Shown: positions 8,813-18,362 of the stretch, piece after piece
Numbering within the stretch: the first letter of the stretch is position 1
Layout: each line of letters starts with the position of its first letter
Source: Planctomycetota bacterium
Lineage (GTDB): Bacteria > Planctomycetota > UBA1135 > UBA2386
Direction: 5' to 3'
Assembly (NCBI GenBank): GCA_016713175.1
Contig: JADJPQ010000002.1
Span: forward strand, 434,001 to 498,000
DNA: 64,000 bases
Notes under the pieces: generated by a model
What the model was told of the DNA's origin: nothing
The model's input: the letters and a program-made list of their open reading frames with translations, nothing else
Database searches by the model: none
Position numbers and translations under genes: made by a program

Positions 8813-11800
8813 GCCTTGCCTCCGGTCAGTTCCCGTACCGCCGCAACCAGGGCGGCATCATCCAGCTTGATGCGGTAGTCGGTCACGCCCGCCGACTTGC
8901 CGTGGTCGATGTCCTCCTGGCTCGACAGCGACGTCAGCGCCAGCACCGGCAGGGCCTGCCAACGCTGATCCCGCCGCACGCGCCGAGTCAGCTCGAGGCC
9001 ATCGCAGTTCGGCATCTGGATGTCGGTCACGACGATGTCGAACGCCGAGTCGGCCTTCTGCAGTTCCTGCCACGCCAGATCGCCATCCGCCGCCGCGATG
9101 ACCGCGAATCCAGCAGCCTCGAGAATGCGTTGCACATGGCTGCGGAAGAAGTTGGAGTCCTCGGCGAACAGCACGCGTGCGGGCCCGCTCGGCGCCGCCT
9201 CGGCCGTTGCCGGGCCGACCGCAGCGGTCGCCACCGGCCGTTCCTGGACGAGGTGCGGCAGGGCGCGCCGCGCCAGCATGGCGATGTCGAGCAGGCGTAC
9301 GGTCCGGCCCTGCAACTGGAAGCTGCCGAGGATGCCGGGCTCGGCCAGGGTGCGGTCGTCGACCGTCACCGTGAGACTGCGGATGTCCTCGATCTCCGGT
9401 GCGATGAGACCGAACTCGAGTCCGTCGACCCGCAGGATCACGACCGAGACGCGCTCGTCGAGCGCATCCGGCGCCAGCGCCGCCACGTGCTGCTCGAGCC
9501 GGACGAGCGGCATCGCCTTGTCGTCGCTGCCGAATACCAGGCCGTTGCCAATCGCGGTGATCTGGTTGCGCTCGAGCCGCTGGATCCGGTTGACCAGACC
9601 GAGCGGAATCGCGAACGACTCGTCCGGGTGGTTCTTGAACAGCACCAGGTCGGCCGAGTCCTCGGTCGCGATTGCCTTGGTCGAGGCGGGCACAAGTGCG
9701 CCGCCGTCGGCGCCTTCGCCCGCGGTCAGGCCCACCGCATCGGCCACGCCACCGACATCCAGGATCATCGCCACGCGACCATCCCCCAGGATCGTCGAAC
9801 CGGCGTACTCCGGCCGACCTTTCAGGTGCCGCCCAAGCGACTTGACCACGATCTCCTCGGCGTCCGGTGGCGTGTCGACCACCAGCCCGTACTGCAGGTG
9901 GCCCGACTCGACCACCATGATGTTCTGCGCCCGGCGATGCATTTCGCCGGGCTGATCGCGCATGTCGAGGACGTCGCGCAGGTGCACGACGGGCAGCAGC
10001 TTGCCGCGCAGCCGGAACACGTCACGCCCCTTGACCTGCACGACCCGGCGTTCGCCGTCGCCGCGAATCCGCACCAGTTCGCTGATGTTGCTCTGCGGCA
10101 GCACGTAGCGCCGCTCGCCACACGACACCACCAGCGACGGCAGGATCGCGAGCGTCAGCGGGATCGTGATCGTGATCGTGCTGCCGCGACCGACCGCGCT
10201 CTGCACGTCGACGTTGCCGCCGAGCTTCTCGATGTTCGAACGCACGACGTCCATGCCGACGCCCCGGCCGCTGACATCGGTGACTTTCTCGGCGGTCGAG
10301 AAGCCCGGCGCGAAGATCAGGTGGATCGCCTCGCGATCACTCATCGTCCGGGCGACCTCCGGCGTGATGACACCCTTCTCGACGGCCTTCTTGCGAAGCC
10401 GGTCCGGGTCGATGCCGCCGCCATCGTCGGTGATCAGGATCTTGACGTTGCCACCCTGGTGGAACGCCTGCAGCTGCAACGTGCCCTCGGCGGGTTTGCC
10501 ACGTTGCGCCCGCAATTCGGGCCGCTCGATGCCATGATCGACGGCATTGCGCACCAGGTGCGTCAACGGATCGGCGAGACCCTCGAGGATCGAACGGTCG
10601 AGATCGACGTCCTTGCCCTCGATCACCAGACGGCACTTCTTGCCCAGCTTGCCGGCGAGGTCGCGCACGACCCGCGGGAAACGCTGGAACACGTTGCCGA
10701 TCGGCTGCATGCGAGTCTGCATGACGGCTTCCTGGACTTCGCTGACCACCGCGTTGAGGCGCGACGCGGTCAATTCGATCCCTTTGTCGTTGCGGGCGGT
10801 GACCGCCTGCAGCAATTGGTTGCGGCCCAGCACCAGTTCGCCGGACAGATTCATCAGGCGATCAAGCAGCTGCACGCTGACGCGCACCGACTCGACCGGA
10901 GCTTCGCCATGCGGCGTCGCCGTTGCCGTTGCGGGCATCGAAGCCGTAGCCGCCGGCGTCGCCGCGTCGCGCGCCGCGGCTGGCGGCGCGCTGGCCACGG
11001 GGGCCGGCAACGTCGCTGCTGGCTTGGCCGTCATGGCGGGCGGGGCCGCCCCGCCCGCGGTCACTGCGCTCTCGGGATGGACGTCCTCGATCATCGCGGC
11101 ATCGATCTGCAAGTGCTGACGGATGGCCGCGTTGGCCTGGTCGGTGGCCATCAGCACGATCAACGGTTCGCGCGGTGGCGTGTCCTTGGCGCAGGTCTCG
11201 CACAACCGGGTGCCACCGCGCAGGATCTGCCCCAGGCGGCCGACAAGATCGGGAACTTCGACCATGGCCTTGTTGGTGGCCAGCATGATCTCGCCGAGAT
11301 GCAGCTCCAGGCGCAGCACACGGCGCCCGGCGCGAACCTGGGCTTCGTACTCCGCCGCCGAAACCGTCAGACCCGTACCGTCGGCATCGCCACGCCCGAC
11401 GAGGGCCGTCTGTGGACCGTCACCGACCGGTTGCTTCGCGGCAATCGGGGGCGCCTCCAGGAACCGCCGCAGCCGCTCGAGGCTGGCCCGGATGTCAGCG
11501 TTGTTGCTGTCGGTGGCGTTCTCGATCATCGCCCGCAGCTGGTCGATCGCTTCCAACAGCACGCCGACGAGATCGCGGCTCGGCTGCAGGCGATCCTTGC
11601 GCACCAGATCCAGCGTGCTCTCCAGCGTGTGCGCCAGTTCGTTGATCCGCTCGAAGCCCAGGAACCCGGCGACGCCCTTCACCGAGTGGACACAGCGGAA
11701 CACCTTGTTGACGGTGTCCTGGTCGGCGCTGCCGCCCTGCTCCAGGCGCAGCAGATCCGCCTCGACGTTGGCGAGGTGCTCGCGCGATTCGGTCACGAAG

Positions 11801-11838
11801 TCCGCGACCAGATCCTGCATGTCGTCGCCGCCGTTCAT
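8809..11838 (-). CDS. cheA: hybrid chemotaxis histidine kinase CheA with C-terminal receiver
   Basis: 1009 residues, larger than classical CheA (about 650). The order is HPt with phosphorylated His51 (FRCVHSVKGVAGFLGF), a variable region with a CETC pair (~200) and an Ala/Pro linker, a dimerisation domain (LMNLSGELVLGRNQLL), HATPase (HLVRNAVDHGIE; DDGGGIDPDRLRKKA; GRGVGMDVVRSNIE), a CheW domain (~590-720), a second CheW-like domain (~745-870) and a receiver (~890-1009; FAEDSNFFR, VVTDIQMPNCDG, ALTSLSS, RIKLD). No separate cheY is nearby, so the fused receiver may be output or a phosphate sink. GAGGTG seven bases upstream supports ATG 11838. The gap to the receptor gene upstream is 46 bases. 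Confidence 0.95.
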   Translation of the reverse strand: MNGGDDMQDLVADFVTESREHLANVEADLLRLEQGGSADQDTVNKVFRCVHSVKGVAGFLGFERINELAHTLESTLDLVRKDRLQPSRDLVGVLLEAIDQLRAMIENATDSNNADIRASLERLRRFLEAPPIAAKQPVGDGPQTALVGRGDADGTGLTVSAAEYEAQVRAGRRVLRLELHLGEIMLATNKAMVEVPDLVGRLGQILRGGTRLCETCAKDTPPREPLIVLMATDQANAAIRQHLQIDAAMIEDVHPESAVTAGGAAPPAMTAKPAATLPAPVASAPPAAARDAATPAATASMPATATATPHGEAPVESVRVSVQLLDRLMNLSGELVLGRNQLLQAVTARNDKGIELTASRLNAVVSEVQEAVMQTRMQPIGNVFQRFPRVVRDLAGKLGKKCRLVIEGKDVDLDRSILEGLADPLTHLVRNAVDHGIERPELRAQRGKPAEGTLQLQAFHQGGNVKILITDDGGGIDPDRLRKKAVEKGVITPEVARTMSDREAIHLIFAPGFSTAEKVTDVSGRGVGMDVVRSNIEKLGGNVDVQSAVGRGSTITITIPLTLAILPSLVVSCGERRYVLPQSNISELVRIRGDGERRVVQVKGRDVFRLRGKLLPVVHLRDVLDMRDQPGEMHRRAQNIMVVESGHLQYGLVVDTPPDAEEIVVKSLGRHLKGRPEYAGSTILGDGRVAMILDVGGVADAVGLTAGEGADGGALVPASTKAIATEDSADLVLFKNHPDESFAIPLGLVNRIQRLERNQITAIGNGLVFGSDDKAMPLVRLEQHVAALAPDALDERVSVVILRVDGLEFGLIAPEIEDIRSLTVTVDDRTLAEPGILGSFQLQGRTVRLLDIAMLARRALPHLVQERPVATAAVGPATAEAAPSGPARVLFAEDSNFFRSHVQRILEAAGFAVIAAADGDLAWQELQKADSAFDIVVTDIQMPNCDGLELTRRVRRDQRWQALPVLALTSLSSQEDIDHGKSAGVTDYRIKLDDAALVAAVRELTGGKA

Positions 11839-11884
11839 CGTTCACCTCGCTCGTGCGCTGCCGCCCGTCCGCCGCTGCCGCGCC

Positions 11885-14236
11885 TCAGACCTTGAACCGA
11901 CCGACCAGTTCGCTGAGTTCGCCTGCCAGCCCCGCCAGCCCCCGCCCGGAAGCCAGCGTCTGCTCGGCGCCCGCAGCCGTCGACCGCGCATGCGAGTCAA
12001 CCTCGGCGATCGACTTGCTGATCTCCTGGCTGGCCGCCACGCTCTCGGCGACGTTGCGGTTGACGACCTCGACCGTGCGGGTGTTCTGCGCCAGGTTCTG
12101 CGAGATCTCCTGCGTTGCCGTACGCTGCTCGGCGACCGCCACCGCGATCGTCTGCGACACCGAACTGACCTGGGCGATGACCTTGTCGATCTCCCCGATC
12201 GCCGCGACCGACTCGCCGGTCGAGGCCTGGATGCGTTCGATCCGCTGCCGGATGTCCTGCGTCGCCTCGGCGGTCTGACGGGCCAGATCCTTGACCTCGT
12301 TGGCCACCACCGAGAAACCCTTGCCGGCCTCGCCGGCGCGCGCCGCTTCGATCGTCGCGTTCAGCGCCAGCAGGTTGGTCTGCTCGGCGATGTCCTGGAT
12401 CGTCTCGATGACGCGGCCGATCTCGTTGGCCGCCGAGCCGAGCGCCGACACCTTCTCGTTGCTGGAACGGGTCAGTTGCGCGGCCTGACCGGCGACGCGC
12501 GCCGCGTTCTCGGCGTTCTTGGCCACCTCGCCGATGCTCGCGGTCATCTCCTCGACCGCGGCGGCAACGGCGCGGAACGTGCCGGCCATGCCCTCGCTGC
12601 TGGTGCTGACCGTGTTCATGTTGGCGCTCATCTGCTCGGCGGCGGCAGCGACCTGGGTCGACTGACTCTTCGTGCGCTCGGCGCCCAGCGTCAGCGAGGT
12701 CGCCGTGCCCTGCAGTTGCGTCGACGCGGCAGTGACCCCCTGGGCCTTGCCGGCGATCTGCTGCACGACGCCCTGGAGCTTGACCAGGAACTTGTTGAAC
12801 CACCGCCCCAGTTCGCCGAGCTCGTCGGCGCGCTGTTCGTCGAGCCGGCGCGTCAGGTCGCCTTCACCCTCGGCGATGTCCTTCAACGCGACGATGGTGC
12901 CCTGGATCGGTTGCACCACCTGCCGCGACTGCCACCAGGCGATGCCGAACATCACCACCGCAGTGCCCAGGATCAGCCCGAGGCTCCAGGCCAGCATGGC
13001 GGCTTCGACTTCGGCCGCCTCGGCCTCCATCGCCCGCGCAACCGCGAAGATCTCCTGTTCCTCGATCTTGGCGAGCATGCACCAGCGGTTGCCCATGACC
13101 TGGACCGGCGTTGCGACTGCAACCTCCACGCCGCCATCCACATCCTCGATCACCGCTGCCACTGGCTTGTCCCCGGCAATGGCCGCCTTGATCAACGGCA
13201 GCTCGAGCCGCCCCTTCTGCGGGTCGCGGAACGATGCCACGACATTGTGGGTCTCGGGCAGGTGCCGCGAGTCGCTGCGCATCAGTCCATCGCTGCCGAC
13301 CAGCACGATCTCGCCGGTCTCCCCGAGCCCATCCCTGGCGGTCATCACCGCATTGACCCGATCGATCGGCAGCTGGACCGCGACGTAGCCCAGACGCTTG
13401 CCGTCCAGGCTGATCGGCGCGCCCAGGAACGACGCCGGCGCATCGTACGACGCCGGACAGCGGGCGTAGTCGACCATCGCAACCTCGCCGTCACCGGCAT
13501 TGCGCAGGCGCCGGTACAATTCCGCCAGATTGCTGTCGCGGAACGGACCGTCATTCAACGAGGTGCCGAAGTCGAGTTCCTTGAACACCGTGTAGACGAC
13601 CCGGCCGGTGATGTGATCGATCAGGAACAGGTCATGGAGGCCGAAACGGCGCTGCAGTTCATGGATGGCCGGATGCACACTGGCGTGCAACTCCGTGTAG
13701 CGCGACTTGTCGCTGGCGCGGTCGAAGCCGTCCTTCTTGCCGAGCGGGTTCGGGTTGTCGATGACGTAGAGCTTCTGCGCCGCCACGGTCGCGGCGTCGA
13801 TCCGACCGAACAACATGTCGCCAGGCGAAGAGTGCCCCGGATTCTGCCGCAGGTATTCGCTGCCGAACTCGCGCGTGTAGTAACTGCCGACGGCAGAGCG
13901 CCACGTTGCCTGCGCCCCGTCGTCGATCTGGTTGTCGGCCGCGATCGCCGGAAACGACTCGGCGAAGCCGGACAGAGCCTGCACGTACATCCCGTCGCGC
14001 GCCAGACTGCCAACCAGTTCGGCCGTTGAGCCGAAGTAGTGCAGAACATGGTTCGTGCGCGCCGCCATCAGCCCGCTGAGCTGTTCTTTCGCCCTGGCCT
14101 GGACCGCCTCGCTCGCATGGCGCACCAGCTCGCTGGTGCCATGGCGGCTCTGCACCGAACTCACCGTGACGGTCACCGTCATCGGCACCGCCGCGCAGAG
14201 CATCAACAACGCCGTCAGTCGCGTACGCAGATTCAT
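11885..14236 (-). CDS. methyl-accepting chemotaxis receptor (first of two)
   Basis: 783 residues: an N-terminal TM (~5-27), a large periplasmic Cache-type sensor (~30-410), TM2 (~413-435), HAMP and a long cytoplasmic signalling domain whose tip reads IAEQTNLLALNATIEAARAG. The sensor holds the stretch IDHITGRVVYTVFKELDFGTSL, shared almost word for word with the neighbouring receptor (IDPRDGRVVYTVFKELDFATSL), so the two are paralogues. The start overlaps the stop of the upstream receptor by 4 bases. The ligand is unknown. Confidence 0.92.
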   Translation of the reverse strand: MNLRTRLTALLMLCAAVPMTVTVTVSSVQSRHGTSELVRHASEAVQARAKEQLSGLMAARTNHVLHYFGSTAELVGSLARDGMYVQALSGFAESFPAIAADNQIDDGAQATWRSAVGSYYTREFGSEYLRQNPGHSSPGDMLFGRIDAATVAAQKLYVIDNPNPLGKKDGFDRASDKSRYTELHASVHPAIHELQRRFGLHDLFLIDHITGRVVYTVFKELDFGTSLNDGPFRDSNLAELYRRLRNAGDGEVAMVDYARCPASYDAPASFLGAPISLDGKRLGYVAVQLPIDRVNAVMTARDGLGETGEIVLVGSDGLMRSDSRHLPETHNVVASFRDPQKGRLELPLIKAAIAGDKPVAAVIEDVDGGVEVAVATPVQVMGNRWCMLAKIEEQEIFAVARAMEAEAAEVEAAMLAWSLGLILGTAVVMFGIAWWQSRQVVQPIQGTIVALKDIAEGEGDLTRRLDEQRADELGELGRWFNKFLVKLQGVVQQIAGKAQGVTAASTQLQGTATSLTLGAERTKSQSTQVAAAAEQMSANMNTVSTSSEGMAGTFRAVAAAVEEMTASIGEVAKNAENAARVAGQAAQLTRSSNEKVSALGSAANEIGRVIETIQDIAEQTNLLALNATIEAARAGEAGKGFSVVANEVKDLARQTAEATQDIRQRIERIQASTGESVAAIGEIDKVIAQVSSVSQTIAVAVAEQRTATQEISQNLAQNTRTVEVVNRNVAESVAASQEISKSIAEVDSHARSTAAGAEQTLASGRGLAGLAGELSELVGRFKV

Positions 14237-16512
14237 CCGTTTCCCTCGCTCACTTGGCCTGGGCTCGCCTGGCCCACCTGGAATCGTTCGATGGATTGCC
14301 GCAATGCCTGCAGATTGCGCCGGCAGTCACTGGCGGCCGCGGCCAGCTCTTCCGAGCTGCTCGCATTGGTCTGGGTCACCTGGTCGAGGTTCTCGACCGC
14401 GCGCGCGACCACGCCGAGGCTCTCGGACTCGTTGGCGGTCGCCGTGTCGACCTTGCCGAGCAGGCCGGCGACCTGCTGCGTCGACTGTTGGATCTGATCG
14501 AACAGACGCATCACGTCCTCGGCGAGTCCCACGCCGGTTGCCGTGCGCTGACTCGACTGTTGCACCAGCGTGCCGACCTCGCGCGCGGCCGCGGCGCAAC
14601 GCTGGGCCAGGTTGCGCACCTCTTCGGCCACGACGGCGAACCCCTTGCCCGACTCGCCGGCGCGCGCGGCCTCGACCGCCGCGTTCAACGCCAGCAGGTT
14701 GGTCTGGAACGCGATGTCATCGATCGTCTTCAGGATCCGCGCCACCGCGTCGCTGGCCTCGCGGATCTCCTGCATGGCCGTGGTCATCCGGGTCGTCGTG
14801 GCCTGGCCCTCGCTGACGACCTTCTCGGCGCTCGAGGCAAGATCGCGCGCTTCCCGCGCACTCCTGGCCGTGCCCTGGCTGAGCGCGGTGACCTCGCTCA
14901 TCGAGCTGCGGATCTCCTGCAAGCTGGCGGCCTGGCCAGAAGCCGCGTTGGCCAGATGCGCACTCGCCTGTTCGACCTGGCCGGACGCTTCGGCCATGCT
15001 GCCGGCGCCCTGCCGCGATTCCCGCAGCGTGGCCTCCAGCGCCTGCAGGGCCTGGTTGAGCGCCTGCCCCATCGCACCGATCTCGTCGTTGGCGCCGCAC
15101 GGCACCCGCGCCGTCAGATCGCCGTCGGCCAGACGCCTGGCAACCGCGATCACCGACCCGATGGGTCCGGTGATCGTTTGCGACATCGCATAGCCGATCC
15201 AGCAGGCGAACGCGCCCATGCCCACGACCCAGCCGAACGCAAGCCACAGGAACGCGGACTGCCTGGCGTTGGCCTCGTCGCGCAGCGAGTCGACTGCCGC
15301 CAGTGCTTCTTCGGCCTCGATCTCGACCGCCATGGCCCAGGCATTGCCGCCGTACGACACCGGACCGCAGACGGCGAGCACCGGCTTGTCGGCGTAGTTG
15401 CGTTGCAGGCCGGCGAACGGCCGGCCGGCGAGGGCGGCCAGCACCCCCTCGGTGGCGACCCTGCCCTGCTGCGGATCGCGCCACGACGCCAGCACCGATC
15501 GATGCTCGGCGTCGCGGAACGAGTCCGACCGCATCAACCGGTCGGCGCCGACCAGGTAGGCCTCGCCGGTCTGCCGCAGGCCCGCTCGCTGCGCCAACGC
15601 CTTGGTGATGCCATCGAGTGGCAGCTGGAACACCAACACACCGATCGTGTCGCCGTCCTGTTCGATCCGCGTACCGGCGAAGGCGGCGGGAGCACCATAG
15701 GAAGGCCGGTAGGCGGCGAAGTCGGACACGACGACCTTGCCGACCGGCGCGGCCAGCGCGCGGCGGTAGGTGTCGGCCAGGCCGGTCTTGGCCCATGGCC
15801 CGGTCGCCAACGAGGTCGCGAAGTCGAGTTCCTTGAAGACGGTATAGACGACGCGACCGTCGCGCGGATCGATCACGAAGATGTCGTACAGGCCGTGCCG
15901 TTGCAGCAGGTTGCAGAAGTACGGATGGAACCTGCGGTGCAGCCGGCCATGGTCGCCGTGCTCTCCGACCGGCTCGGCCATCTGGTCCTTGCTGCCCAGG
16001 GGATGCGGATTGGTCTGGATGTACGCGTGCTGCAAGGCCACCGTCACGTCGTCGAGCGCCGCCAGGACGGTCGCCACGCCGGGATCGGCGCCACCCGAGT
16101 CCTGCCGATAGCGGGCCGCGAACGGGCCGTGGTAGTACTCCGCCAGTTGCCGCCGGCGATCGGCAACCACGGCTGCGTCGAGACCGACCTGGCCCGAGTA
16201 CGCGGTCACGGCGTCCCGGAAGTCACGCGCCGCCTGCCTGGTGCCGATGCCGCTCGCGCAGTCGAGCAGGACTCGGGACACATGGTCGGCCTGCGTCGCG
16301 ATCGCGGTCGCCAGCGTCTGTTGCACCGCGCGCAAGTTGTCGGTGGCGGCATCCTGCAACGCCGCGGCGACCGCCTGTTCCTGGGCGTCTTGGTTGGCGC
16401 TGAACTCGCGCACGACGACGCCAGCAAAGACCGCCAGCGCGGCGGGGCCGCAAAGAGCAGTCAGCAGCAACAGTTTGGTGCGCAAGCGCAGCCGTCGGAC
16501 GGCTTGCAACAT
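14233..16512 (-). CDS. methyl-accepting chemotaxis receptor (second of two, first gene of the operon)
   Basis: 759 residues with the same architecture as its downstream neighbour: TM1 (~13-35), Cache sensor, TM2 (~395-420), HAMP-like segment, and the signalling tip IDDIAFQTNLLALNAAVEAARAG. It is the promoter-proximal gene of the chemotaxis operon; the ~90-base gap to the divergent GGDEF gene should hold both promoters. The sensor differs enough from its paralogue, apart from the VYTVFKELDF core, to bind a different ligand. Confidence 0.92.
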   Translation of the reverse strand: MLQAVRRLRLRTKLLLLTALCGPAALAVFAGVVVREFSANQDAQEQAVAAALQDAATDNLRAVQQTLATAIATQADHVSRVLLDCASGIGTRQAARDFRDAVTAYSGQVGLDAAVVADRRRQLAEYYHGPFAARYRQDSGGADPGVATVLAALDDVTVALQHAYIQTNPHPLGSKDQMAEPVGEHGDHGRLHRRFHPYFCNLLQRHGLYDIFVIDPRDGRVVYTVFKELDFATSLATGPWAKTGLADTYRRALAAPVGKVVVSDFAAYRPSYGAPAAFAGTRIEQDGDTIGVLVFQLPLDGITKALAQRAGLRQTGEAYLVGADRLMRSDSFRDAEHRSVLASWRDPQQGRVATEGVLAALAGRPFAGLQRNYADKPVLAVCGPVSYGGNAWAMAVEIEAEEALAAVDSLRDEANARQSAFLWLAFGWVVGMGAFACWIGYAMSQTITGPIGSVIAVARRLADGDLTARVPCGANDEIGAMGQALNQALQALEATLRESRQGAGSMAEASGQVEQASAHLANAASGQAASLQEIRSSMSEVTALSQGTARSAREARDLASSAEKVVSEGQATTTRMTTAMQEIREASDAVARILKTIDDIAFQTNLLALNAAVEAARAGESGKGFAVVAEEVRNLAQRCAAAAREVGTLVQQSSQRTATGVGLAEDVMRLFDQIQQSTQQVAGLLGKVDTATANESESLGVVARAVENLDQVTQTNASSSEELAAAASDCRRNLQALRQSIERFQVGQASPGQVSEGNG

Positions 16513-16638
16513 GGTCAGGACCGGGGAAGTCGTTGTCCGCTCTATCGACCGCCCACCCGCTCGGACCGAAGGCCGCCTCGACGCTCTCGACGCTTGCGCA
16601 CCATGGTTGTTTTGCCGTCCGGACCGGAGAATGTCCGC

Positions 16639-17834
16639 ATGGGCACAGCGTCGACCGCAACCGACTCAGCCGCCCCGCTCCCGGACCGTTTCGATATCGT
16701 CCGCGCCTGGGTGGTGCCGCGTTTCCAGGTGGCCCTGGATGCCGTGCCGTGCGCGATGATCCTGACCGATGCCGACGGCACGATCGTGCTGGTCAATCGG
16801 GAGACCGAAACCGTGTTCGGACTGCGGGCCGAGGACCTGCTGCGGCAGAAAACGACACGGCTGGTGCCACCGCGACTGCGCCAACGGCACGCCGAGGTTC
16901 GTCATTCCATGCTCAGCGATCCGGACGACCAGCGCGAGTTCCGGGATCGGCCGACCTTCGCGCTGCGCGGCGATGGCAGCGAGTTCCCGGTCGTGATCGG
17001 GATGAACCCGATCCAGAGTCCGTTGGGCACGCTGTTGCTGACTTCGGTGCAGGATGCAACCGAACAGGTCCGCCAGCACGACCGCATCCGCGGCCTGCAC
17101 GCCGAGATGCAGGAACGGGTCCGGATCCGAACCGCGCGCCTCAAACGCGCGAATGAACTGCTGCGCCGCGAAGTCGAACAACGGCAGGCAGTCGCCGAAC
17201 AGTTGCGCGCTGCCCAAGGAACCCTCGAACGCGCCAACCGCGAGCTGCAGGCGCTGGCGATGGTCGATCCGCTGACCAACCTGAACAACCGGCGGCATTT
17301 CGATCAGTGTCTCGACCACGAATGGCGGCGCGCCCAGCGCAACCGGCGGCCGTTGTCGCTGGTGTTGTTCGACGTCGATCGGTTCAAGGCCTACAACGAT
17401 GCAGCTGGCCACCCCGCTGGCGACGCCTGCCTGCAGGCCGTGGCGCAGTCCCTGCGTCAATCCGTGCGCCGACCGGCGGACGTCGTGGCGCGGTTTGGCG
17501 GTGAGGAGTTCGCGATGCTGCTGCCGGAAACGGGACGTGACGGCGCCCTGACCGTTGCCGAGACCGCACGGGCCCGGGTCGAGGCGTTGGCGCTCCGCAC
17601 CCGGCCGGTGGCCTGGTTACGGTCAGTGCCGGCGTCTGCTGCCGCAGCCTGCGGTTTGTCGCCGATGTGGCCACGTTCCTGGAGTATTGCGACCGGGCCC
17701 TGTACCGGGCGAAAGCCTCGGGTCGCAACTGCGTGCGAGCGGCGCCAAAGTCGGCAGGACGGGGGGCTGGCATCGACCACGCACAAGACGAAGGCGACGC
17801 CAGCGAACGTCCGAGCGACGCGGCCGACGAGTGA
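16639..17834 (+). CDS. PAS-GGDEF diguanylate cyclase, frameshifted near its end
   Basis: A PAS domain (~15-125; VPCAMILTDADGTIVLVNRE), a coiled coil (~140-190), then a GGDEF domain (DPLTNLNNRRHFD; FDVDRFKAYNDAAGH; RFGGEEFAML, active GGEEF variant). After VEALAL (about 17593) the frame loses homology, while the -1 frame continues with the expected end: VTVSAGVC...FLEYCDRALYRAKASGRN and stops at 17834. One base appears to be missing near 17594. Either the gene is damaged or the sequence has an error; without the fix the last two strands and helix of GGDEF are replaced by junk to 17955. An alternative start is ATG 16603. It is divergent from the chemotaxis operon. Product: c-di-GMP. Confidence 0.75.
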
Positions 17835-17843
17835 CGAGACGGG

Positions 17844-17862
17844 TCGCGATTCGCGATCGCGA
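17844..17862. terminator. bidirectional hairpin between GGDEF gene and atpC
   Basis: TCGCGAT / ATCGCGA with a 5-base loop, lying in the 38-bp gap between two convergent genes. No T-tract on either side; its position suggests a shared terminator. Confidence 0.35.
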
Positions 17863-17872
17863 CGGCCTGCGG

Positions 17873-18307
17873 TCAGGACAGCGCCCCGGTGCCAGTGTTC
17901 TTGCGGGCCAGCATCTCGCGCATCAACGCCTTGCGCAGCGACGCCTCGGCCTTGATGTACTCTTCGCTGAGCCGGTCGAGGCCGACCATCTTCTCGCGCG
18001 CCTTCGCCTCGGCCGCTTTGACCCGCTCCATGTCGATCTCGTGCGCAAACTCGCCGGCTTCGCAGACCAGGGTCAGCACGTTGGCCTGCACCTGCGCGAA
18101 GCCATCGCTGGCGAACATGTCGACCTGCTTGCCGTCGAGTTCGGTGATCTTGACCGTGCCGGTCGAGCCGATCGCGGTCATCAGCGGCGCGTGGTGCGGC
18201 AGGATGCCGTAGCCACCGTCGACGCCCTGGAAGCTGACGGCAGCGACCTTGCGGTCGATGATCGTGCGGTCGGGGGTCACGACCCGGAGGTGGAGTTCGC
18301 TGGCCAT
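17873..18307 (-). CDS. atpC: ATP synthase F1 epsilon subunit
   Basis: 144 residues from ATG 18307 (MASELHLRVVTPDR), preceded by TAGGAG. The beta-sandwich domain (GGYGILPHHAPLMTAIGSTG) and a C-terminal two-helix part (ERVKAAEAKAREKM) are both present. It is the last gene of the ATP synthase operon, 55 bases after atpD. It forms the rotor stalk and inhibits ATP hydrolysis. Confidence 0.93.
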   Translation of the reverse strand: MASELHLRVVTPDRTIIDRKVAAVSFQGVDGGYGILPHHAPLMTAIGSTGTVKITELDGKQVDMFASDGFAQVQANVLTLVCEAGEFAHEIDMERVKAAEAKAREKMVGLDRLSEEYIKAEASLRKALMREMLARKNTGTGALS

Positions 18308-18362
18308 CTGGCTCCTATTGGGAGACGGGGCTCCTGCTGATGCTACGGCGTGTGGACGCGAC

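Noticed and set aside
8902..11895. Long plus-strand frame antisense to cheA
   Set aside because: Composition is that of antisense high-GC sequence and cheA motifs occupy the other strand end to end.
17835..17955. Longer C-terminus of the GGDEF protein to 17955
   Set aside because: It follows the wrong frame after the break at ~17594 and enters the antisense of atpC.
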